Shown: piece after piece, positions 1-8,544 of the stretch | Layout of the letters: every line of letters begins with the position of its first letter | Position numbering within the stretch: the first letter of the stretch is position 1 | Assembly (NCBI RefSeq): GCF_014205155.1 | Contig: NZ_JACHMX010000001.1 | Location: 4,898,001-4,962,000 of the forward strand | Direction of reading: 5' to 3' | Length of the DNA: 64,000 bases | From: Amycolatopsis umgeniensis | Lineage (GTDB): Bacteria; Actinomycetota; Actinomycetes; Mycobacteriales; Pseudonocardiaceae | Program-made: the position numbers and the translations under genes | Notes under the pieces: generated by a model | Told to the model about the DNA's origin: nothing | Databases searched by the model: none | Seen by the model: the letters and a program-made list of their open reading frames with translations, nothing else

Positions 1-19
1 GCTCCTTGCCGGCGTTCCC

Positions 20-93
20 GGCCAGGTAGCTCAGTTGGTACGAGCGTCCGCCTGAAAAGCGGAAGGTCGCCGGTTCGACCCCGGCCCTGGCCA
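20..93 (+). tRNA. tRNA-Phe (GAA)
   Basis: The cloverleaf can be drawn by eye. The 7-bp acceptor stem is GGCCAGG (20-26) with CCTGGCC (86-92), and the discriminator is A93. The anticodon stem is TCCGC/GCGGA (47-51, 59-63) around loop CTGAAAA, giving anticodon GAA (54-56), which reads Phe. The T-arm has GCCGG/CCGGC and TTCGACC. CC follows the discriminator but not a full CCA. A terminator-like hairpin lies 11 bp downstream. Confidence 0.97.
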
Positions 94-103
94 CCGCTCT
101 TCG

Positions 104-136
104 AACCGCCTCGATGCACATCGAGGCGGTTTTTTC
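104..136 (+). terminator. Rho-independent terminator of tRNA-Phe
   Basis: Inverted repeat AACCGCCTCGAT / ATCGAGGCGGTT with a four-base loop (116-119), followed by a run of T ending at about 135. This is the classic hairpin-plus-T-tract form and the only strong T-tract terminator I see in the window. Confidence 0.9.
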
Positions 137-222
137 ATGCCCAGGACCCGGATGTCGAAACACACAGCCGGTACACAGGCAATCAACAGGTCCTTGCCAA
201 GCAACGGCAGCAGTGTCGCCGC

Positions 223-1428
223 ATGACGCGAGCTCGTCCCTCCAAAGCCTGGGTGATCAACGGTGCCCTGATCGTGCTGCTGGCCGGAGCAGGTTTTGGG
301 ATATATCAGGCATTCAGCCCAGAACAGAACGCGGCGGAGGCCCAGACCCGCAGCACGCCGGTTCGCCGGGCCACGGTCACCGAGACCGTCTCCGCCGCCG
401 GGACGCTCGCGAGCGGCTACACCGGCACGGCGAACTTCGCGACGGCGGGCAAGGTCGCGTCGATCGACGTGAAGGTCGGCGATGTCGTGTCGGTGGGCCA
501 GAAGCTCGCGACCATCGACAGCGCTCAGGCCGCGAAGGAGCTCCAGGTCGCGAAGGCGAACCTCGTGGTCGCGGGGGACAACCTCGACACCGCCGAGACG
601 GCAGAGGACACCCCCAGCGCCGGCCAGGGCACACAGAACAGTGTCGCCTCGGCGCAGGCCAAAGTGGACCAGGCCGAACTCGACGTCCAGAACGCGCAGA
701 CGGCGCTCGACAACACCACCCTCCACGCGCCCGGCGCGGGGACGGTCACCGCGATCAGCGGCACCGTCGGACAGCAGTCCTCCAGCGGGTCCTCCTCGAG
801 CTCGAACTCGCAGCCGTCCACGCAGGGCGGGAACAACGGCGCCTCGACGTCGTCCGCTTCTGCCAGCGGCACTGGGTTCGTCACCATCACGAACATGACC
901 GACCTGGTCGTCGACACCTCGATCGCCGAAATCGACGTCAGCAAGGTCAAGGCCGGACAGAAGGCGACGGTGACGCTGAATTCGTCGCCGGACAAGCCGG
1001 TCCAGGCGACCGTCTCCAGCGTCGACCTGACCCCGACGACCAGCGGCAGCATCGTCTCCTACCGCACGAAACTGGCGCTGACCGATCCGCCGGAAGGCCT
1101 GCGGCCCGGCCAGTCGGCGAGCGTCGTGGTCACCGTCGCCGAGGCGCAGAACGCGCTGAGCGTGCCCGCCGCGGCGGTGCGGGGGAACGTCGTCACCGTG
1201 CGGGAGAACGGCCAGAACGTCCAGCGTCAGGTGCAGGTCGGGATCCGCGGCGAGTCGACGGTGCAGATCACCTCGGGGCTCACCGAGGGAGAGAACGTCG
1301 TGCTGACCGCGACGGCCGCCACGAGCACCGGGCGGACGGGCGGCACCGGCGGGCTTCCCGGAGGCGGGACCGGAGGCTTCCCCGGCGGCGGCCAGCGAGG
1401 CACCGGTGCAGGAGGCGGTCGGGGATGA
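223..1428 (+). CDS. Efflux periplasmic adaptor (HlyD/MacA-type membrane fusion protein)
   Basis: A 401-aa membrane-anchored adaptor. A Lys/Arg N-terminus is followed by one hydrophobic segment (about residues 10-30), a lipoyl/HlyD-like segment (SAAGTLASGYTGTANF onward), a helical hairpin rich in Ala/Gln/Lys (about 90-165), and the second lipoyl half NTTLHAPGAGTVTAISGTVG. A Ser/Asn-rich linker (about 185-215), a beta-barrel region and a Gly-rich tail follow. The ATG at 223 gives the natural N-terminus. The stop overlaps the next ATG (ATGA), so it is translationally coupled to the ATPase. By family it links the MacB-like ABC pump to its substrate outside the membrane; the substrate is unknown. 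Confidence 0.9.
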   Translation: MTRARPSKAWVINGALIVLLAGAGFGIYQAFSPEQNAAEAQTRSTPVRRATVTETVSAAGTLASGYTGTANFATAGKVASIDVKVGDVVSVGQKLATIDSAQAAKELQVAKANLVVAGDNLDTAETAEDTPSAGQGTQNSVASAQAKVDQAELDVQNAQTALDNTTLHAPGAGTVTAISGTVGQQSSSGSSSSSNSQPSTQGGNNGASTSSASASGTGFVTITNMTDLVVDTSIAEIDVSKVKAGQKATVTLNSSPDKPVQATVSSVDLTPTTSGSIVSYRTKLALTDPPEGLRPGQSASVVVTVAEAQNALSVPAAAVRGNVVTVRENGQNVQRQVQVGIRGESTVQITSGLTEGENVVLTATAATSTGRTGGTGGLPGGGTGGFPGGGQRGTGAGGGRG

Positions 1429-2129
1429 ATCCGGTGATCGCGGTCTCCGGGCTGCGCAAGACCTACGGGGAAGGGGAAACCGCCGTGCACGCGTTGCGCG
1501 GCGTCGACCTCGCCATCCTGCCCGGCGAGTACGTCGCGATCATGGGCGCTTCCGGTTCGGGCAAGTCGACGCTGCTGAACATGCTCGGCTGCCTGGACGT
1601 GCCGACCTCGGGGGAGTACCTGCTCGACGGATTCGGTGTCGGCGAACTCAACGAACGTCAGCTGGCGTTGCTGCGCAATCGCAAGATCGGCTTCGTCTTC
1701 CAGTCGTTCAACCTGGTCCCTCGGACGTCCGCGGTGTCCAATGTGGAGCTTCCCTTGGTCTACAGTGGACTCCGCCGGTCGGTGCGCCGTGAGCGCGCGC
1801 TCGCCGCGCTGGAGATGGTCGGCCTGTCCGATCGTGCCAAGCATCTGCCCAGCGAGCTGTCCGGCGGGCAGATCCAGCGGGTCGCCGTGGCGCGGGCACT
1901 GGTCACCGGGCCCGCGATGCTGCTGGCCGACGAGCCCACCGGCAACCTCGACCGCCGCAGCACCGCGGACGTCCTCGGGGTGTTCGACCGGTTGAACCGG
2001 CTCGGCCGCACCATCGTGGTGATCACGCACGAGGACGAGGTCGCCGCGCACGCCCGCCGCGTGGTCCGTGTCGACGACGGGCTGATCGTCTCCGACGAGT
2101 TGTCCGGTATGGCTGGAGCGGCGTCGTGA
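1425..2129 (+). CDS. ABC transporter ATP-binding protein, MacB/LolD type
   Basis: A 234-aa nucleotide-binding subunit. Walker A is GASGSGKST, the Q-loop is VFQSFNL, the signature is LSGGQIQRVAVARAL, Walker B is MLLADEPTGNLD, and the H-loop His is in VVITHE. The TGNLDRRS sequence and length are typical of MacB/LolD/FtsE-like ATPases. The start is the ATG overlapping the adaptor stop. Its own stop overlaps the GTG of the permease. It should energise the permease at 2126-3328. Confidence 0.95.
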   Translation: MNPVIAVSGLRKTYGEGETAVHALRGVDLAILPGEYVAIMGASGSGKSTLLNMLGCLDVPTSGEYLLDGFGVGELNERQLALLRNRKIGFVFQSFNLVPRTSAVSNVELPLVYSGLRRSVRRERALAALEMVGLSDRAKHLPSELSGGQIQRVAVARALVTGPAMLLADEPTGNLDRRSTADVLGVFDRLNRLGRTIVVITHEDEVAAHARRVVRVDDGLIVSDELSGMAGAAS

Positions 2130-3328
2130 ACTTCCTGGAGATCCTGCGGTTCGCGATCCGCGGTCTCACCGCGAACAAACTGCGCTCGGCGCTCACCACC
2201 CTCGGCATCACCATCGGTGTGGCGGCGGTGATCCTGCTCGTCGCCGTCGGAAACGGTGCCTCCGCCGCCATCGCGGCGAGTATCCAGGGGCTCGGCACCA
2301 ACGTCGTCAACGTCTCGCCGGCGCGCGGCGGCGGCCAGAGCGCGACGGCTCGCCCGTTGACGGTGCAGGACGCGCACGCGCTCGTCGACCCGATCGGCGC
2401 GCCGGACGTCAAGGCGGCGTCGCCCGTGGTCACCACGACGGCCACCGCGACCCGTGGGCAGACGTCGTACGACATCTCGAGCGTCGTGGGCACCGAGCCC
2501 GCGTATTTCACCACGACCAACAAGGAGATCGCCGACGGCGCGCTGTTCACCGCCGAGGACGTCACGGCCGCGCGGAAGGTCGTCGTCCTCGGTGCCACGG
2601 CTGCTCAATCGATCTTCGGCACGGCCGAGCCTGTCGGCGGGAGCGTGTTGCTCAACGGTATCCAGTTCACCGTCGCCGGAGTGCTGAAAGCCCAGGGGAG
2701 CACCGGGCCGCAGAACGTCGACGACGTCGCGATCGCGCCGATCTCGGCGGTGCAGAACTCCTTGGCGGGCTACGGAAGCCTGAGCCAGATCGCCGTGCAG
2801 GCGACCGGCGCGGACTCGGTTTCCCTCGCCCAGGCTGAAATCACCGCGATCCTCGACGCGCGGCACGGGATCCGCACGGGCGCCACCGCCGACTACCAGA
2901 TCCAGAACTCCGAGCAACTGCTCGCGACCCGCACCTCGGCCACCGAGACGTTCACCGTGCTGCTCGCGGCCGTCGCGGCGATCTCGCTGCTGGTCGGCGG
3001 GATCGGCGTCACCAACATCATGCTGGTGACCGTGACCGAGCGGATCCGCGAGATCGGCATCCGCAAGGCGGTCGGCGCCCCGCGATCGGCCATTCTCGGC
3101 CAGTTCCTCGCCGAAGCGACCATGCTCAGCCTGTTCGGCGGGTTGCTCGGCGTCGCGATCGGGCTGATCGGCAGCCGGTTCACCGTTTCCGGGATCCAGC
3201 CGGTCGTGGTGCCGTCCTCGATCTTCCTGGCCTTCGCGGTTTCCGCCCTCATCGGGCTGTTCTTCGGGGTCTTCCCAGCGAACCGGGCCGCGAAGCTGCG
3301 GCCGATCAACGCCCTGCGTCACGAATAG
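2126..3328 (+). CDS. FtsX-like ABC transporter permease (MacB-type)
   Basis: A 400-aa permease starting at GTG 2126, within the stop of the ATPase gene. An N-terminal membrane helix (NKLRSALTTLGITIGVAAVILLVAVGNGA) is followed by a large extracytoplasmic MacB periplasmic core domain (about 45-250). Three C-terminal helices include the FtsX segment TNIMLVTVTERIREIGIRKAVGA. This is the standard MacB architecture apart from the ATPase being a separate protein. It forms a tripartite-like exporter with the two upstream proteins; cargo could be a peptide, lipid or antibiotic. Confidence 0.94.
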   Translation: MNFLEILRFAIRGLTANKLRSALTTLGITIGVAAVILLVAVGNGASAAIAASIQGLGTNVVNVSPARGGGQSATARPLTVQDAHALVDPIGAPDVKAASPVVTTTATATRGQTSYDISSVVGTEPAYFTTTNKEIADGALFTAEDVTAARKVVVLGATAAQSIFGTAEPVGGSVLLNGIQFTVAGVLKAQGSTGPQNVDDVAIAPISAVQNSLAGYGSLSQIAVQATGADSVSLAQAEITAILDARHGIRTGATADYQIQNSEQLLATRTSATETFTVLLAAVAAISLLVGGIGVTNIMLVTVTERIREIGIRKAVGAPRSAILGQFLAEATMLSLFGGLLGVAIGLIGSRFTVSGIQPVVVPSSIFLAFAVSALIGLFFGVFPANRAAKLRPINALRHE

Positions 3329-3336
3329 GAGTTTCG

Positions 3337-3828
3337 ATGCCGTCAACTGAACCGACCGCGGAGGAGATCGTCGCGGGTCCGGCGGTGACCGGTGATCTCC
3401 ACGGCGAGATGCGCCGCGCCGCACGGCCGTTCTCCCGGACGACGCAGGTGCTGGCCGGTCTGGTCGTGCTGGCGGCCGTGTTCGCCGGGGGCGCCTCGAC
3501 ACACGCGGCGTTCGGTTCGACCTCGGCCCCGGCGCCCGCCCGCCAGGCCGCCGCGCCCAGCGGCCAAGGGCAGCCGGGTGGCCTCCGTGGTGCGGCGGGA
3601 CGCGGCACCACGGGCACGATCGACCGCGTCGACGGGGCCAAGGTCTACGTCAAGAACGCGCAGGGTAGTGAGGTCACGGTGTCCACGACGGACGACACGA
3701 CCATCGGCGTGACGCAGGCGGGCAAGCTGTCCGACCTGAAACCGGGCTCGACGGTCGTCGTCCAGGGGCAGGCGGGTGAGGACGGGACGGTGGCCGCGCG
3801 GTCCATCACCCAGGAGGCGGGACGATGA
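3337..3828 (+). CDS. Membrane-anchored DUF5666-like protein
   Basis: A 163-aa protein with a cytoplasmic N-terminus, one membrane helix (about residues 35-60, VLAGLVVLAAVFAGGASTHAAF), a Pro/Ala/Gly-rich linker and a small beta domain. The beta domain (about 88-160, GTIDRVDGAKVYVKN...STVVVQGQAGEDGTVAARSI) matches the DUF5666 pattern. It starts 8 bp after the permease stop behind a GGAG box, so it is the last gene of the efflux operon. The function is unknown; an accessory role for the exporter is inferred only from position. Confidence 0.8.
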   Translation: MPSTEPTAEEIVAGPAVTGDLHGEMRRAARPFSRTTQVLAGLVVLAAVFAGGASTHAAFGSTSAPAPARQAAAPSGQGQPGGLRGAAGRGTTGTIDRVDGAKVYVKNAQGSEVTVSTTDDTTIGVTQAGKLSDLKPGSTVVVQGQAGEDGTVAARSITQEAGR

Positions 3829-3867
3829 TCTTGACCTCCATCTAGGTGGAGGTGTCAGGCTGGAGCC

Positions 3868-4689
3868 ATGACACTCGCAGCTGAAAAGGTCGACGAATGG
3901 ACCGTCGACACCCTCGATCTCGACGCGTACCTCGGCCGGATCGGCCAGGACCGGGCGAAGCCTTCCGCCGCCGCGTTGCGTGAACTGGCGAAGGCGCACG
4001 TCCTGGCCGTCCCGTTCGAGAACGTCGACGTCGTTTTGGAGCAGCACAAAGGGATCGCGCTCGACGACGTGATCGGCAAGCTCGTCCGCCGTCATCGCGG
4101 CGGCTACTGCTACGAGCACGGCAGCCTCTTCGCCGCGGCCGCCGAGAAACTCGGCTACCCCGTGCGCCGGTTGGTCGCGCGAGTCCAGCCGCAGAAGAAC
4201 GGCCCGTACACGCATATGACGCTCGCGATCGAGGCCGACGGTGTCCAGCACCTCGTCGACGTCGGTTTCGGCGCCGGGATGCTGGTGCCGATGCCGCTGG
4301 TCGACGGCGCCGTGGTGGATCAGGCGGGGTGGCCGCACCGGCTCGTCGCCGACGGCGACTGGTGGCGCCTGCAGAAGAAGGAAGACAGCGACTGGACCGA
4401 CCTGCACGCCTTCACTCTCACGCCGATGCACCGGATCGACTACGAGGTGTACCACCACTACACGTCGACGCATCCGCGTTCGCCGTTCACCGGTCAGCTG
4501 GTGGTCATGCGCCTCGAGGAAGGGCTCAGCCGCAAGCTGGTCGGCACCGAGTTCATCGTCGAGCGCCCGGACGGGACCAAGGAGACCACCCCGGTCCCTC
4601 CCGAGCGGCTCGACGCGACACTGCGCGAGCTCGACGTCGTGCTGACCGAGGAGGAACTCGCGAAGCTGCTGACGATCTACCGGGGCTGA
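3868..4689 (+). CDS. Arylamine N-acetyltransferase
   Basis: A 273-aa member of the NAT family, which transfers acetyl or related acyl groups from CoA to arylamines or hydrazines. The Cys-His-Asp triad is visible: C81 in RGGYCYEHG, H116 in GPYTHMTL and D131 in HLVDVGFG. PFENVD near residue 50 is another family hallmark. Length is normal. Related domains also close polyketide rings (RifF in rifamycin producers), but there is no polyketide cluster here, so a stand-alone NAT is more likely. It is convergent with the GNAT gene, with only 4 bp between them. Confidence 0.93.
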   Translation: MTLAAEKVDEWTVDTLDLDAYLGRIGQDRAKPSAAALRELAKAHVLAVPFENVDVVLEQHKGIALDDVIGKLVRRHRGGYCYEHGSLFAAAAEKLGYPVRRLVARVQPQKNGPYTHMTLAIEADGVQHLVDVGFGAGMLVPMPLVDGAVVDQAGWPHRLVADGDWWRLQKKEDSDWTDLHAFTLTPMHRIDYEVYHHYTSTHPRSPFTGQLVVMRLEEGLSRKLVGTEFIVERPDGTKETTPVPPERLDATLRELDVVLTEEELAKLLTIYRG

Positions 4690-4693
4690 GAGG

Positions 4694-4993
4694 TCAGAGC
4701 TCGAATTCCGCGCGCTTGTCCTCGGGCACGAGATCCTCGTACTCGCGGTGCTTCGCGATGAACGAACGCACGTACGGGCAGTAGGGCAGGACGGACCTGC
4801 CCTGCGACCGGACGTCATCGAGCGCGGCGGTCACGAGCTTGCCCGCGAGGCCTTGTCCCGCGAAGTCGTCCGAGATCTCGGTGTGCAGGAACAGAATCGC
4901 GTCCGGCCGGGTACGGGTTTCCAGGAACCCGGCGGGCTTCCCGTCCACGACGATGTCGTAGCGGTCTTCTCCGGACTTGATCTCGACACTCAT
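4694..4993 (-). CDS. Small GNAT-fold N-acetyltransferase (YjdJ-like, COG2388)
   Basis: A 99-aa protein matching the compact GNAT subfamily. It has FLETRTRPDAILFLHTEISDDFAGQGLAGKLVTAALDDVRSQG, where GQGLAGKL is the acetyl-CoA pyrophosphate-binding loop, and ends with CPYVRSFIAKHREYEDLV. Its ATG overlaps the stop of the upstream PAS-GGDEF-EAL gene (ATGA at 4993-4990), so expression is probably coupled to it. The substrate is unknown. Confidence 0.87.
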   Translation of the reverse strand: MSVEIKSGEDRYDIVVDGKPAGFLETRTRPDAILFLHTEISDDFAGQGLAGKLVTAALDDVRSQGRSVLPYCPYVRSFIAKHREYEDLVPEDKRAEFEL

Positions 4994-7758
4994 TCAACCG
5001 CTCCGAAAAGTTGGTCAGGGGGCGCGGGGCGACCCAAGTGGAAGCCCTGCGCCTGGTCACAGCGCAGCTCACGCAGGACGATGAGCTGATCTTCGTCTTC
5101 GACACCTTCGGCGACGACGATCAGGTCGACGGCGTGCGCCATCGCGATGATGCTCTTGACGATCGCGGCGGCGTCGCGCGACTCCGCGATGCCGGTGACG
5201 AAGGTGCGGTCGATCTTGAGCGTGTCCAGCGGGAGCCGTTGCAGCTGCGCGAGCGACGAATAACCGGTGCCGAAGTCGTCGATCGCCAGCGAGACCCCGA
5301 GATCGCGCAACGACGTGAGGACTTCCGCGGCCGCGGCCTGATCCCGCATCAGCGCGCTTTCGGTGACCTCCAAGGTCAGCGCGTGCGGCGGGAGCCCGGT
5401 GGTCTTCATCGCGTCCTGCACCGTGGGCACCAGATGCGGGTCGTCCAGCTGCCGGGCCGACAGGTTGACCTTGAGATTCAGGTCGATGCCGAGCTGTTCG
5501 CGGCGTTTGGCGATCTCGCGTGTGGTCGTGCGCAGGACGTACTTGCCGATCAGGTTGATCAGGTCGCTTTCCTCGGCCAGCGGGATGAATTCGGCGGGCG
5601 AGATCGTGCCGTGCACGGGATGTTTCCAGCGCAGCAACGCTTCCACGGCGACCATCTCACCGGATTCGATGTCGACCACGGGCTGATACGCCGTCCAGAG
5701 TTCCTCGTTCTGCAGTGCGTCGCGCAGATCCTGCTCCATGCGGAGCCGCCGCTGCATCCGCTCGCGCAGCTCGACGTCGAAGAACTCGTAACGCGCGCGG
5801 CCGAGCGTTTTCGCCTGGTACATGGCGACATCCGCGTCCCGCAGCAGATCTTCGGCGGTCCGGGTGTCGTCGTTGGCCGCGGTGACGATGCCGATGCTGG
5901 CGTCGATGTGCAGTTGCCTGCCGTTGACCGTGATCGGTTCGGTCAGCGCCTCGCGCAGATGCTCGGCCAGCGCCTTGATCTCGCCCGGTTCGGTGATCTC
6001 CGCGGTGACGACGACGAATTCGTCGCCGCCGAGCCTGCCGACGAGGTCGCTCTCGCCGATACCCCGGCGCAGCCGCTCGCCGACGATGCGGAGCACCTTG
6101 TCGCCGACGGAATGCCCGAGGGAATCGTTGATCACCTTGAACTTGTCGAGGTCGATGAACAGCAGCGTGGTCAGCTCGGCGCGGCCGGCGCCCGACAGCG
6201 CCTCGGCGAGACTGTCCAGCACCAGCGTCCGGTTCGCGAGTTCGGTGAGCGGATCGTGCGTCGCCTCGTGGGCGAGCCGCTCGCCGATGGCGCGGCGTTC
6301 GGTGATGTCGGTGAACGACGTGACCACCGCGGTGGCCGACGGGTCTTCCGGGGTCAGCAGCCGCGAGGTCAGCGAGATCCAGACGTCGCCGCCGTCGGGC
6401 CTGCGCAGCCGCAGCACGAGGCCGTTCTGCGTGACCCGGGTGCGCCTGGTCAGCACCGACGGCATCCGCGCGGGCGGGAGGCGGCCCTGTTCGTCGTACA
6501 GCTCCAGCGTCACGCACGGGATGCCGATGAGATCGTCGTGGTCGACGCCGATGATCCGGCACGCCGCCGGATTGGCCGATTCGATGAGCCCGCCGGGGCC
6601 GATCACGACCACGCCTTCGTCGAGCGACGCGACCACGGTGCTGTAGTGCTGCTCGGCACGCCGCCGGGCCGTCTCGTCGGCGCAGACCAGGACGAAACCG
6701 TCGTTCATCTCCGCGGCCGAGATGCGGATGGCCAAGGTTGAGCCGTTGCGGTGGCGGTGGGTCGTCCGCATGACGCCGCCCTTGCGCAGCACCGTTTCCG
6801 GGTCGAGCGCGGCGCCGACGAGGTAGCTCACCGTGCCGCCGATCGCCTCGCCCGCCGTCCAGCCGTAGACGTTCTCCGCGGCGGGGTTCCAGCTGGTCAC
6901 CACGCCGGTCCTGCTGGTCGCGATGATCGCGTCGCTGACGTGGCTGATCAGCGCGGCCTGGTAGCGAAGGGTCGCTTCGGCGGCCTTCTGCGCGCTGATG
7001 TCGCGCATGATGACCTGGAAAGCGGGCCTGCCCTCCCAGGTCGTCCGCACGGAAATGCTCTGGACCAGGTATTTCGCGCCGTCGAGGCGGAGCATGACGG
7101 TGTCGGCCGGGTCGGTCGACGCGCCCTGCCGGTGGAGTGACGCGATCCTGTCCAGCAGGGCCGGAAGCGACTCGTCGGCGACGAAGTCCATGATCGGCCG
7201 CCCGATCAGCTCCGCGGTCGAGGACGCGCCGAGCGCGGTGACAGCGGCCCTGTTCACGTACGTGACGACGCCGGCTTCGTGGACACAGACCGCGTCTGGG
7301 CTGAGTTCCACCAAGAGCCGGTAACGGTCAGTGAGATCCTCGAGGGCTTGCCGGTTCTCGCGGACGTCGGTCACGTCGGTGGCGATCCCGAGCAGCCCCG
7401 TGGAGCCGTTCTCGTCGCCGAGGGTGCGGGCACGCAGGCGAAGCCAGCGGAGTTCGCCCGCCGGGTTCCGGAACGACTGCTCGAGCTCGAACTCGCGCCA
7501 AGGCGGTGATGTGCGGGTGCCGGAGGTCAGCGGTGCGACCAGATCGGCGAGCCGGGATTCGATGTCGGCTTCGGTGACACCCAGCAGGTTCTCCAGTCCT
7601 GGCAGCCAGGACAGCGTCTCGCTCCCGAAATCGTACGACCAGATGGCGGCGTGGTCGCCCGCGAGGCCGAGATCGCCGACCGGCTCGTTTCCGAGCGGCG
7701 CGCCTGTCGGATGACCGGAATTTCCGGCTCCCGGCACGGCGAGGGCGTCAGCCTCCAT
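4990..7758 (-). CDS. Multi-PAS GGDEF-EAL protein (cyclic di-GMP turnover)
   Basis: About 922 aa from the ATG at 7758, which follows a G-rich box (GAGGGGG). The frame is open upstream, but the longer product has an implausible N-terminus. No transmembrane helix is evident, so it is probably a cytosolic sensor. Four PAS-like modules come first, then the GGDEF domain with RLGGDEFVVV, then EAL with VEALLRWKHP, EVTESALM and IDDFGTGYSS. Both catalytic signatures look intact. The inhibitory I-site position five residues before GGDEF reads GESD rather than RxxD, so product inhibition through that site may be absent. Coupled to the GNAT gene at 4694-4993. Confidence 0.93.
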   Translation of the reverse strand: MEADALAVPGAGNSGHPTGAPLGNEPVGDLGLAGDHAAIWSYDFGSETLSWLPGLENLLGVTEADIESRLADLVAPLTSGTRTSPPWREFELEQSFRNPAGELRWLRLRARTLGDENGSTGLLGIATDVTDVRENRQALEDLTDRYRLLVELSPDAVCVHEAGVVTYVNRAAVTALGASSTAELIGRPIMDFVADESLPALLDRIASLHRQGASTDPADTVMLRLDGAKYLVQSISVRTTWEGRPAFQVIMRDISAQKAAEATLRYQAALISHVSDAIIATSRTGVVTSWNPAAENVYGWTAGEAIGGTVSYLVGAALDPETVLRKGGVMRTTHRHRNGSTLAIRISAAEMNDGFVLVCADETARRRAEQHYSTVVASLDEGVVVIGPGGLIESANPAACRIIGVDHDDLIGIPCVTLELYDEQGRLPPARMPSVLTRRTRVTQNGLVLRLRRPDGGDVWISLTSRLLTPEDPSATAVVTSFTDITERRAIGERLAHEATHDPLTELANRTLVLDSLAEALSGAGRAELTTLLFIDLDKFKVINDSLGHSVGDKVLRIVGERLRRGIGESDLVGRLGGDEFVVVTAEITEPGEIKALAEHLREALTEPITVNGRQLHIDASIGIVTAANDDTRTAEDLLRDADVAMYQAKTLGRARYEFFDVELRERMQRRLRMEQDLRDALQNEELWTAYQPVVDIESGEMVAVEALLRWKHPVHGTISPAEFIPLAEESDLINLIGKYVLRTTTREIAKRREQLGIDLNLKVNLSARQLDDPHLVPTVQDAMKTTGLPPHALTLEVTESALMRDQAAAAEVLTSLRDLGVSLAIDDFGTGYSSLAQLQRLPLDTLKIDRTFVTGIAESRDAAAIVKSIIAMAHAVDLIVVAEGVEDEDQLIVLRELRCDQAQGFHLGRPAPPDQLFGAVE

Positions 7759-8004
7759 GATCCGTCCGAACCCCCTCTTCCGGTGCTGGCACCGTCGATT
7801 ACACCACCCGCGGAGGGCGCTGTATACGCGAACCGAAGGGCGACCACCGCAGATATGCGCGAAAGCATATGAATACACGCTGTGTGACTGGCACCCACTA
7901 GTGTCTTCCATCGGGTGAATAATTTTTGGTTAACTTCACCCATTCGGCGGTGAGTTGCGGTAAAACTACGGTTCGCTCGTTCCCGGTGCGAAAGGTCTCA
8001 GCTG
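7759..8004. promoter_or_regulatory. Divergent promoter region, unusually AT-rich
   Basis: 246 bp between the divergent GGDEF-EAL gene and the single-pass protein gene. The stretch 7840-7960 is far richer in A/T than the surroundings. It holds a 7-bp inverted repeat GGGTGAA (7913-7919) / TTCACCC (7935-7941) and a smaller hairpin ATATGC/GCATAT near 7853-7868. It probably contains both promoters; no clear -35/-10 pair could be assigned. Confidence 0.5.
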
Positions 8005-8544
8005 GTGGATGACGACGACGTTTCGGTCGCCGACCTGCTCATTCGCGAGGGCTGGGACGACCACGAGGAGTCACGGGCAAAGTCACGCTGGAGAGTTATC
8101 GCGGTGGTGATCGCCGTGGTCGTCGCATGCGGCGCGGCCGGTGTTCTCGTCGGGTTCGACCCGGATCCGGAACAGAACGCGCAGCCGAACAACATCAGCG
8201 TCATCGAGATGCCGAAGCGACCCTCGGAAAACCGAGGGGCCGACGCGACGTCCGCGGTCCCGACCACCGAGACGGTCGGAACCGGCGCGAGCGGCGACGG
8301 AGAGACCTCGTCGCAGCCCAGCAAGACGACGTCCAGCAGGCGCACGTCGAGTTCGGCCACGTCGACGTCCGATTCCCCGGACGATCCGCCGCCGACGCAG
8401 ACCTCCTCGCGCGGTCCGGCGGACCCGCCGCGCACGACCGGCTCCACCGGCGCTCCGCAGCCGCCCAACCCGAATCCGCCGACGGCGCCGTCCACGACGC
8501 CCACCGAAGAGTGCAACCTGTGGCCGAAATGGCTCTGGTGCTAG
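8005..8544 (+). CDS. Single-pass membrane protein with Pro/Ser/Thr-rich extracellular tail
   Basis: A 179-aa protein from GTG 8005. An acidic, soluble N-terminus (about 1-30: DDDDVSVADLLIREGWDD) is followed by one membrane helix (about 33-53, WRVIAVVIAVVVACGAAGVLVGF). A low-complexity outside tail rich in Ser, Thr and Pro ends in ECNLWPKWLWC, whose two Cys could form a disulfide. No domain was recognised. Such N-in proteins with a short conserved cytoplasmic motif occur widely in Pseudonocardiaceae; the function is unknown. Its TAG stop shares the CTAG tetramer with the stop of the convergent permease. Confidence 0.75.
   Translation: MDDDDVSVADLLIREGWDDHEESRAKSRWRVIAVVIAVVVACGAAGVLVGFDPDPEQNAQPNNISVIEMPKRPSENRGADATSAVPTTETVGTGASGDGETSSQPSKTTSSRRTSSSATSTSDSPDDPPPTQTSSRGPADPPRTTGSTGAPQPPNPNPPTAPSTTPTEECNLWPKWLWC

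Noticed and set aside
114..1424. Long open frame joining upstream sequence to the ABC ATPase, suggesting a large fusion protein
   Set aside because: The N-terminal part is an Arg/Gly/His-rich shadow of the adaptor gene; the ATG at 1425 has the natural ATPase N-terminus and overlaps the adaptor stop.
3868..4689. RifF-like amide synthase of an ansamycin cluster
   Set aside because: No polyketide synthase or AHBA genes in the window; ordinary NAT is the simpler call.
5011..6741. 576-aa plus-strand frame opposite the GGDEF-EAL gene
   Set aside because: Antisense shadow of a well-supported gene; no recognisable motif.
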